DNA from: JBEIGE01 sp040382055
GTDB taxonomy: Bacteria; Pseudomonadota; Gammaproteobacteria; Burkholderiales; Burkholderiaceae_C
Assembly (NCBI GenBank): GCA_040382055.1
Contig: JBEIGE010000026.1
Location: 1 to 41,466 of the forward strand
Direction: 5' to 3'
Length of the DNA: 41,466 nt
Shown: piece by piece, positions 1 to 5,033 of the stretch
Position numbering within the stretch: position 1 is the first letter of the stretch
How the letters are laid out: the number at the start of each line of letters is the position of its first letter
Translations under genes and position numbers: made by a program
The notes under the pieces: model-generated
Told to the model about the DNA's origin: nothing
Databases searched by the model: none
Seen by the model: only the letters and a program-made list of their open reading frames with translations

Positions 1-1101
1 ATCCGCTTCACAGCCAAAGCCATTGAGAAGTTGTGCGACATGGTGCGCGCCCAGGTGGATGACATCCGCAAGAAAGAACGTGAACTGCGCCGCATCATTG
101 TGGACAAATGCGGTTACCCGCAAGACCATTTCATTGCCGACTTCAGTGGCCGTGACAAACACAACAACAAGGTGGCCTCCAACCTGCTCAACCTGAAGTG
201 GATTGAGAAACAAGCCGCAGCCAACAAGCCCTGGAGCGCGATCATGGCGCGCAACATTCCGCCGGTGCAAGACCTGCAGCAAAAGCTGACCGACTTGCAG
301 TCCCGCGTTGTGGTGCCTTTGGACCAGCTCAAAGACATCAACAAGCGCATGAATGAAGGCGAGTACTCCAGCCGCGCCGCCAAGAAAGAAATGATCGAGG
401 CCAATTTGCGCCTGGTGATCTCCATTGCCAAGAAGTACACCAACCGCGGCCTGCAGTTTCTCGATCTGATCCAGGAAGGCAACATAGGCCTCATGAAGGC
501 GGTGGACAAGTTCGAATACCGCCGCGGTTACAAGTTCTCAACCTATGCCACCTGGTGGATCCGTCAGGCCATTACCCGCTCTATTGCTGATCAGGCACGC
601 ACCATCCGTATTCCGGTGCACATGATCGAGACCATCAACAAGATGAATCGCATCAGCCGCCAGCACCTGCAGGAGTTTGGCTACGAGCCTGATGCCAGCG
701 TTCTGGCCGAGCGCATGGAGATTCCTGAGGACAAGATCCGCAAGATCATGAAGATTGCCAAAGAGCCCATCTCGATGGAAACGCCTATCGGCGACGACGA
801 CGACAGCCACCTGGGTGATTTCATTGAAGACAGCGCCAACACCGCTCCCATGGAAGCCGCCATGCAGGCTGGCCTGCGCGATGTGGTCAAAGACATTCTG
901 GACAGCCTGACCCCGCGCGAAGCCAAAGTGCTGCGCATGCGTTTTGGTATCGAGATGACCAGCGACCATACCCTGGAAGAAGTAGGCAAGCAGTTTGACG
1001 TCACGCGTGAGCGGATTCGTCAGATCGAGGCCAAGGCCCTGCGCAAGCTCAAGCACCCTTCCCGCTCAGACAAACTGCGCAGCTTTACCGATAACCTGTA
1101 A
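1..1101 (+). CDS. rpoD: RNA polymerase primary sigma factor RpoD (3' part)
   Basis: Primary sigma-70 factor that directs core RNA polymerase to housekeeping promoters. The reading frame is open from base 1, so the gene starts upstream; about 366 C-terminal codons are present. Seen: the end of the non-conserved region, region 2.1-2.4 with the -10 recognition helix (YATWWIRQAI), region 3, and region 4.2 with the -35 helix-turn-helix (VTRERIRQIEAKALRKLKH), ending ...FTDNL and TAA. The acidic GDDDDSHLGDFIED stretch is the usual sigma 3.2 loop. A strong hairpin terminator follows 14 bases after the stop. Nothing looks damaged. Confidence 0.98.
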   Translation: MRFTAKAIEKLCDMVRAQVDDIRKKERELRRIIVDKCGYPQDHFIADFSGRDKHNNKVASNLLNLKWIEKQAAANKPWSAIMARNIPPVQDLQQKLTDLQSRVVVPLDQLKDINKRMNEGEYSSRAAKKEMIEANLRLVISIAKKYTNRGLQFLDLIQEGNIGLMKAVDKFEYRRGYKFSTYATWWIRQAITRSIADQARTIRIPVHMIETINKMNRISRQHLQEFGYEPDASVLAERMEIPEDKIRKIMKIAKEPISMETPIGDDDDSHLGDFIEDSANTAPMEAAMQAGLRDVVKDILDSLTPREAKVLRMRFGIEMTSDHTLEEVGKQFDVTRERIRQIEAKALRKLKHPSRSDKLRSFTDNL

Positions 1102-1114
1102 GCTCAGTCAGTCG

Positions 1115-1152
1115 CAAAAAAGCCCGCTTGACTCATCAGGCGGGCTTTTTTA
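1115..1152. terminator. Bidirectional rho-independent terminator after rpoD
   Basis: Inverted repeat AAAAAAGCCCGC ... GCGGGCTTTTTT with a loop of about a dozen bases. The A-run on one side and T-run on the other let it work in both directions: for rpoD on plus and for the LysR remnant, whose stop codon lies inside the hairpin, on minus. Confidence 0.9.
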
Positions 1153-1500
1153 TCGGCTGCGCACGGCGTATCCTTGCCAGATAGTCATCTACATGGTCAG
1201 CCAGCAGGTCGGCCACAATGCGGGCGATTCGGGGCAGGGGCCGCACCGCATTGATGGCAACCACCACGGTTTGCGGTGCAATGTTTTTGTCACGCAAGGG
1301 GATAAACCGCAAGGTGCCCGCCAGAATTTCGGGGCCTGCATCAAGTTCGGAAGTCAGCGCCACGTAGTCACCTTGCATGACCAGGCTTTTGACAAGCTGG
1401 AGCGAGTTGGTCACCAGGGGCGGGTTGGCCTGGTTCAGTATCCAGTTGTGGCGTTGTTCCAGATAGCGGCGGATGGCCAGTACCCGGCTCTGAGCTGATT
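1136..1500 (-). pseudogene. LysR-family regulator, C-terminal fragment
   Basis: About 115 residues resemble the C-terminal half of a LysR-type effector-binding domain: YLEQRHNWILN, NSLQLVKSLV, then GDYVALTSELDAG and RFIPLRDK, finishing in a typical final helix (RIARIVADLLADHVDDYL). There is no helix-turn-helix and no first half of the effector domain. Recognisable similarity stops near 1495-1500, exactly where a 5-hydroxyisourate hydrolase fragment begins on the other strand. An upstream start near 1627 would add only residues antisense to that fragment. A deletion that removed the rest of the regulator and the 5' end of its neighbour is the simplest reading. Confidence 0.7.
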
Positions 1501-1752
1501 GCCCAAGGGCACATTGGCGGCAACGGCTTGCTGGATGATGCCGCGCTGATGAGTGAGGCCATCCGCGTGGGCGGTTACGAGGTTCTTTTTGATGTGGGCG
1601 CGTTTTACCGCAACCAGGGAACCGCACTGCCCACGCCTGGATTTCTGGAAGTGGTGCCCTACCGTTTTCATATCGCCGATGCCCAGCAGCACTACCACCT
1701 GCCCTTCAAGTTCACGCCCTGGGGGTTTTCGCTGTTCCTGGGCGGGGCTTAA
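1492..1752 (+). pseudogene. 5-hydroxyisourate hydrolase (transthyretin-like), C-terminal fragment
   Basis: The last ~80 residues match the C-terminal two thirds of HIUase, the ureide-pathway enzyme that hydrolyses 5-hydroxyisourate. Seen: GGYEVLFDVGAFYR, then LPTPGFLEVVPYRF, IADAQQHYHLPF and a final FTPWGFSLFLGGA. Family members normally end in YRGS, so the catalytic C-terminal tetrapeptide is altered to LGGA. The N-terminal strand and its catalytic His are missing and no ATG precedes the homology; only a TTG at 1528 is available. It is fused head to head with a LysR remnant, suggesting loss of a purine-degradation locus. Confidence 0.7.
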
Positions 1753-1780
1753 GCGGGGTAATCCAGATCCGCAGCGGGCA

Positions 1781-2221
1781 TTACACATCACAGTAGGCCT
1801 GGCTAAAGGCATCCAAAGTCAAAATTGAGCAGCCACTGGCCCGCTCAAATTCGGCGGCAATGGCCAGCAAATCCTTATCGCCAGACACAAGCACGTGCGC
1901 CTTGCCCGCAACCGCCAAAAGCATAAACGGCGCGTCCAGCGCATCGCGGCACGCGGGCACTTGGGGCGGCGGCTGGGAGATGCGCACTGTCTCGGTATGC
2001 GGCAGGTAGTCCGCCAGCAACTCTTCCTGGTCTGTTTGCGACAGGCGGAACTTGGGATAGGCCAGTACCCGCACCAACTCATATGCTGTGGCCGTACTGG
2101 CCAATGGCAGGAATAGGCCCTGCTGGCATGCCCGACGGACACGCCCGGCCGCCCCGCCACCGAATACCAGCGCTGACAAGACCACGTTGGTGTCCAACAC
2201 CACGCGCACTGGCGCGCTCAT
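1781..2221 (-). CDS. PIN-domain toxin (COG1569-like)
   Basis: A 146-residue PIN-domain protein, probably an RNase toxin. The expected acidic residues are visible: D10 in VVLDTNV, E48 in AYELVRV, D93/D96 in RDALDAPF, and D115/D117 in SGDKDLL. Length and the LDTNVxLSAL opening fit the PIN_3 group annotated as putative toxin components rather than classic VapC. The start codon overlaps the upstream antitoxin stop by 4 bases (2218-2221), so translation is probably coupled. All acidic residues are present, so the nuclease is expected to be active. Its RNA target cannot be inferred. Confidence 0.85.
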   Translation of the reverse strand: MSAPVRVVLDTNVVLSALVFGGGAAGRVRRACQQGLFLPLASTATAYELVRVLAYPKFRLSQTDQEELLADYLPHTETVRISQPPPQVPACRDALDAPFMLLAVAGKAHVLVSGDKDLLAIAAEFERASGCSILTLDAFSQAYCDV

Positions 2222-2451
2222 GCCTTGGATTTGTTATCTCTGGCCCAGGCCACGGCGTCGGCAATATCTCTGTCTGTCAAATCCAGCTCAGCCAGCTTTG
2301 CCCGCACCGCGTCCCCGCGCTGAATTCGCACGGGCGTGAGGATGATCTGGCCGGCACGGGCCTCTACATCAAAGTATTCCGTTGCACCCACGGCCTGTGT
2401 CACGCTCTTGGGCAGCGTGAGCTGGTTTTTGGAAGTGATTTTGGCAAGCAT
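2218..2451 (-). CDS. AbrB/MazE/SpoVT-type antitoxin
   Basis: A 77-residue protein whose first 45 residues form a swapped-hairpin AbrB fold: MLAKITSKNQLTLPKSV, then YFDVEARAGQIILTPV. This fold binds DNA and usually autorepresses the operon. The C-terminal helix (LAELDLTDRDIADAVAWAR) is the likely toxin-binding part. It lies first in a two-gene operon and overlaps the PIN toxin start by 4 bases, the usual antitoxin-first order. A functional toxin-antitoxin pair is inferred from fold and layout. Confidence 0.85.
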   Translation of the reverse strand: MLAKITSKNQLTLPKSVTQAVGATEYFDVEARAGQIILTPVRIQRGDAVRAKLAELDLTDRDIADAVAWARDNKSKA

Positions 2452-2688
2452 GGCATTTTAGGAAAAGTAAGGATTCATTACTTTAATCAAGATTTCTCGT
2501 GAAGTCCATAGATCAATGAAATTAGCCTCTAGCCCGCGCAACTCTTGCGAAAGCAGCTTTCAAAGCAATAAGAAAATCAACTGCGCGCGTGAACTGCCAG
2601 TCGGGCAGCAGGGCCAAGGAAGAGGAAAACGGGGAGGGTTTTCATGGTACGTGTTGGCTGAATACGTACATGATGATAATATACAAAA
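2452..2688. other. Intergenic stretch between two toxin-antitoxin pairs
   Basis: About 240 bases between the divergent AbrB/PIN and BrnT/BrnA operons. It should hold both promoters; the right end has a clear inverted repeat (2647-2669). On the minus strand an ATG at 2644 opens a 22-codon frame reading MKTLPVFLFLGPAARLAVHA and ending in TGA. It looks like a beheaded signal peptide but has no ribosome binding site and is not called as a gene. Confidence 0.5.
2647..2682 (+). promoter_or_regulatory. Candidate brnTA promoter and operator
   Basis: A perfect inverted repeat GTACGT-N11-ACGTAC spans 2647-2669. It overlaps a possible -35 (TTGGCT, 2654-2659) with a possible -10 (TAATAT, 2677-2682) 17 bases on, just before the brnT start at 2689. 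BrnA-type antitoxins repress their own promoters in characterised systems, so this repeat is a reasonable BrnA site. The promoter would leave almost no leader, which is a weakness of the call. Confidence 0.4.
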
Positions 2689-2988
2689 ATGATTGACCTG
2701 AACCAGATTACCGGGTTTGACTGGGACAGTGGCAACGAGCGCAAGAACGAAAAGCATGGCGTGTCCATGGCGGAAGCTGAGCAAGTGTTCTTCAATGCAC
2801 CCTTGCTGCTGCTTGAGGATGGCGCCCATAGCCAGAACGAACCCCGAGTTCACGCGCTGGGCAAGACCGACGAGGGGCGCCCACTGCACATCACGTTTAC
2901 CCTGCGCAAATCCGGTGGGTTGATCCGGGTCATATCAGCCAGAGACATGCACCGAAAGGAGCGAACCGTTTATGAACAAGCCGACTAA
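2689..2988 (+). CDS. brnT: BrnT-family ribonuclease toxin
   Basis: A 99-residue BrnT toxin, a RelE-like fold ribonuclease that inhibits translation. Seen in order: FDWDSGNERKNEKHGVSM and the EAEQVFF helix, the conserved E-x-R near residue 52, GKTDEGRPLHITFT, and the catalytic-strand signature RVISARDMHRKER followed by Y. All family landmarks and the usual length are present, so it should be active. The antitoxin gene overlaps its 3' end by 17 bases. Toxin-first order is normal for this family. Confidence 0.9.
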   Translation: MIDLNQITGFDWDSGNERKNEKHGVSMAEAEQVFFNAPLLLLEDGAHSQNEPRVHALGKTDEGRPLHITFTLRKSGGLIRVISARDMHRKERTVYEQAD

Positions 2989-3253
2989 ATCTGTGCCGAG
3001 CACAGCAATTCCGAAATTCGCCAACGAAGCACAAGAGCGCGCGTACTGGGAATCGCACGACTCTACCGATCACTTGGACTGGTCCAAGGCGAAGAAGGCA
3101 ACGCTGCCAAACTTGAAGCCCACCACCAAAACCATTTCGCTGCGGCTGCCGCAGCACCTGCTGGACTCACTGAAAGTAGCCGCCAACGCCCGTGATGTGC
3201 CCTACCAATCGCTCATCAAGGTTTGGCTGCAAGAGAAACTTCACAGCCAGTAA
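2972..3253 (+). CDS. brnA: BrnA-family antitoxin (CopG/ribbon-helix-helix)
   Basis: A 93-residue partner of BrnT. The N-terminal half (FANEAQERAYWESHDSTDHL) is the toxin-binding arm found in BrnA/CopG-like antitoxins. The C-terminal part (TISLRLPQHLLDSLKVAA ... PYQSLIKVWLQEKL) is a ribbon-helix-helix DNA-binding domain that would repress the shared promoter. It begins inside the end of brnT with an ATG preceded by an AAAGGAG-like ribosome binding site, suggesting coupled translation. Both arms are intact. Confidence 0.9.
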   Translation: MNKPTKSVPSTAIPKFANEAQERAYWESHDSTDHLDWSKAKKATLPNLKPTTKTISLRLPQHLLDSLKVAANARDVPYQSLIKVWLQEKLHSQ

Positions 3254-3290
3254 TCAGGAGCATTGGGGTTTTAGCCCTCGCATTCATTGT

Positions 3291-3317
3291 GCAAGCAGCT
3301 ATTAAAAAAGAAGCAAA
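3291..3317. repeat. Short AT-rich dispersed element, copy A
   Basis: Core GCTATTAAAAAAGAAGC at 3298-3314 matches 14 of 17 bases with the reverse complement of 8415-8431, and is related to the reverse complement of 40384-40400. All copies sit at gene edges. Similar small AGCTATTAAA-type elements are, from memory, common between genes in Comamonadaceae; that generalisation was not tested here. Confidence 0.45.
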
Positions 3318-3318
3318 A

Positions 3319-3691
3319 CTACTGTCCAGCCTCCGCCTCCTGAATTTCCTTCAGCGTGCGCCCGTCAGCAGCCTTCCATTACACCCGCCCATTGGCGCTG
3401 CGGCGGCAGGGGTGCTGGGGGCGCTAAAGGTGTAGTCCTGTGTGAACTGGTAAAGCGCGCCCTGCATGGCCAGCACACCGTTCAGCGCGATGAGGCGCGA
3501 CTCCAGAAACTGCAAATGCGCCTTGTTGAGCTGCCCGCCCGTGGTGGTGGTGGTGGTGGTGAAGCCTATGGCTCGGGTCCAGAAATCCTTCTGTAAATAG
3601 TGGCTCCCCTGCCGGGTGCGGATAGGGTCGCCCTCGCCCACGTAAAGCATGTCGCCCGCGCCAATCCCGGTTTGCGTTTAAGCACTTCCAT
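3319..3691 (-). pseudogene. GIY-YIG nuclease/DUF4357 protein, broken copy 1
   Basis: Pieces of a GIY-YIG family protein with a C-terminal DUF4357 domain, spread over two frames. Seen: GDMLYVGEGDPIRTRQGSHY and KDFWTRAIGF, a threonine run from a CCA triplet repeat, NKAHLQFLESRLIAL, then an abrupt jump into DUF4357 (NGVLAMQGALYQFTQDYTF). After a frameshift near 3370 the C-terminus continues as WKAADGRTLKEIQEAEAGQ to a TAG at 3319-3321. The N-terminal LAQTGVYLLLG segment kept in copy 2 is deleted and out of frame, and the domain linker is lost. It cannot encode the normal ~300-residue protein. Confidence 0.7.
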
Positions 3692-3721
3692 AATCCCATT
3701 CATGCGTAGTACCATCGCCCC

Positions 3722-3925
3722 ATGACTCTCAAAGAATCCAACCCGTATCTGCGCAGCCGCACCTTAGCTGCGCGCAAGGCCGCGCTTCGGATTTCTGCCA
3801 AAACGTCATCTGCGGTAGAAGGCATTCGTGCCCCGTTTTCTGCTGGTGCCAATGACAAAGCACCCGGCAGTCAAAAAAGCTTTACCGCGTATTGGCAGCA
3901 ACGCGCTGCTTCGAGCGCGCGATAA
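3722..3925 (+). CDS. Small protein with an SxxxEG motif near its N-terminus
   Basis: A 67-residue frame beginning MTLKESNPYLRSRT and containing TSSAVEGIRAPF at residues 28-39. The opening resembles a small uncharacterised protein seen in many proteobacteria (recalled, not searched). SSAVEG fits the (S/T)xxxE(G/N) inhibitory motif of Fic antitoxins such as VbhA, and a Fic-like C-terminal remnant lies antisense to its 3' end (3882-4058). The last ~20 residues overlap that remnant and may be an accidental extension, so the original C-terminus is probably lost. An antitoxin role is inference only. Confidence 0.45.
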   Translation: MTLKESNPYLRSRTLAARKAALRISAKTSSAVEGIRAPFSAGANDKAPGSQKSFTAYWQQRAASSAR

Positions 3926-4058
3926 TTTTTTCGAACACGGTCGCCAGAGGCCGATAGTCCCGCCCCATGGCGGCGTGAATTCCACCAATGTAAATGCGCC
4001 GCCCGCGCCCCAGCATGGGGCTGAAGTCCAGCGGCGGCAGGCTTGCCTGCAAGGCCAT
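3882..4058 (-). pseudogene. Fic-like protein, C-terminal remnant (58 codons)
   Basis: A 58-residue frame starting at an ATG that overlaps the hepT stop (TGATG, 4060-4056) and ending in TAA at 3882-3884. It reads LPPLDFSPMLGRGRRIYIGG, then IHAAMGRDYRPLATVFEKII. The A-x-x-x-DYRPL-x-x-VF pattern is like the end of Fic/DOC-family AMP-transferases, where a GDYxPME helix closes the protein. The catalytic HPFxxGNG motif is absent, so no AMPylation is possible. It could be translated by coupling to hepT. The Fic assignment is from pattern memory; an unrelated small protein is the alternative. Confidence 0.45.
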
Positions 4059-4402
4059 CAACCCGCGCTACTCAGCAGCGCCTGCACATCTGCCAACAAA
4101 GGCGCCAGGTCAACCTCAACCGCGCTCCAAACGATGGCAGGGTCGATCACGTCGTAACCGTGGATCAGCACATTGCGAAACGCGATGATCCGGCGGTAGT
4201 CGGTGATGCGGGCGGCAGTTTCGGGGTCGTCCTTTTCCAGGCGACGTATGGCCTCGCCGATGATCTCGAAGTTGCGCTCAACGGCTTGGCGCAGCATGCG
4301 GTCTTGCTTGAACTGAGGCAGCAAAACTCCATCGGTGGCGGTTTTGACAAAGTCCGCCGCGCTGCGGATGTCTTCAAGCAGCTTGGGTGCGCGCGGATGC
4401 AT
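4058..4402 (-). CDS. hepT: HepT-type HEPN ribonuclease toxin
   Basis: A 114-residue HEPN-domain protein. The catalytic Rx4HxY motif is seen as R76-NVLI-H81-G-Y83 in AFRNVLIHGYD. HepT proteins are RNases (toxins) silenced when MntA adds AMP groups to the motif tyrosine. The rest fits the family: DRMLRQAVERNFEIIGEAIR in the middle and a C-terminal helix pair. The gene overlaps the end of mntA by 29 bases, the usual coupled arrangement. The motif is complete, so the toxin should be active. The tyrosine target of AMPylation is present. Confidence 0.9.
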   Translation of the reverse strand: MHPRAPKLLEDIRSAADFVKTATDGVLLPQFKQDRMLRQAVERNFEIIGEAIRRLEKDDPETAARITDYRRIIAFRNVLIHGYDVIDPAIVWSAVEVDLAPLLADVQALLSSAG

Positions 4403-4700
4403 AGACTGGTTGGCGCGATTGGTTCACTGCCGCAATGAAATACGGGTTGCTCAACGCGCTGGCCGACACCAAATCAATCTTGCGGTGAAACAGGCTCTCC
4501 AGCGCTTCCTGCAGCCCGAAGTAGCGGTGAAAGAGACTGCCCGCATCCTCCGGGCTGAACTCGACCAAAAAATCGATGTCGCTGCGAGCCGCATCAAATG
4601 CGCCATCGGCAGCGGAGCCAAAAACGTCCAGACTCTGCACGCCAAAGCGGTTGCACAGTGCGGCAATTTCGGGGCGGTGTTGTTCGATGAGGCTGATCAT
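4374..4700 (-). CDS. mntA: MntA-type nucleotidyltransferase antitoxin
   Basis: A 108-residue minimal nucleotidyltransferase that should AMPylate and neutralise HepT. The metal-binding motif is G28-S29 ... D41-I-D43, with a third acidic residue at D76 in HRKIDLV. The spacing between GS and DxD is 11 residues, one more than the GSx10DxD pattern usually given for MntA; whether that matters is unknown. It is the first gene of the pair and overlaps hepT. It sits directly between two broken GIY-YIG copies, as if the module had been dropped into or captured by that locus. Confidence 0.88.
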   Translation of the reverse strand: MISLIEQHRPEIAALCNRFGVQSLDVFGSAADGAFDAARSDIDFLVEFSPEDAGSLFHRYFGLQEALESLFHRKIDLVSASALSNPYFIAAVNQSRQPVYASARTQAA

Positions 4701-4718
4701 GGTTTTCTCTCGTTGGGA

Positions 4719-4970
4719 TTATGCCGCCAACACCCGGCCGCCAAGCTGCCCGGCCGTGGTGGTGGTGGTGAAGCCGATGACGCGGTTCCAGAAATCTTTT
4801 TGCGCATAGTGGCTCTCCAGCCGGGGGCGGATGGGGTCGCCCTCGCCCACGTAGAGCATGTCGCCTTCACCGTCCGGGCGCGGCCCCAGCAGCAGGTACA
4901 CCCCTGTCTGCGCCAGCTCGGGCCGGGCCTTGACCTGCGGCAACAGCGCCTTCCCGCTAGGGATATCGAC
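4719..4970 (-). pseudogene. GIY-YIG nuclease family protein, broken copy 2
   Basis: A second fragment of the same family as 3319-3691, sharing GDMLYVGEGDPIR, SHY-x-QKDFW and the VIGF plus threonine run (CCA triplets). This copy keeps the earlier segment (VKARPELAQTGVYLLLG), but its frame is closed by a TGA at 4971 without a start codon. After the threonine run the sequence switches to AGQLGGRVLAA and stops, so everything after the GIY-YIG core is lost. The break is at the triplet repeat. Confidence 0.7.
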
Positions 4971-5033
4971 TCATCAATACGCTCCTACAACGACGAACAG
5001 CGGGTCATCTGACCATGTGCCAGCCGCAGAAGA

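Noticed and set aside
538..1056. Long minus-strand open frames inside rpoD
   Set aside because: They are antisense to a clearly conserved sigma factor, have no recognisable domain, and reflect the GC-rich codon usage.
1100..1780. A tRNA gene or attachment site after rpoD that would explain the island
   Set aside because: No cloverleaf-like sequence, CCA end or direct repeat flanking the island could be found by eye.
2560..2795. Minus-strand short frame starting MKTLPVFLFLGPAARL
   Set aside because: Looks like a signal peptide for 20 residues but stops at once and has no ribosome binding site; kept only as a note on the intergenic stretch.
3540..3562. Triplet repeat as a CRISPR-like or phase-variation promoter repeat
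   Set aside because: It lies within a coding remnant, has a 3-base period and no spacers.
4335..5012. A plus-strand frame over mntA and the second GIY-YIG copy ending SYNDEQRVI
   Set aside because: Mostly antisense to mntA; the ending looked briefly like a mobile-element protein tail but too short to support.
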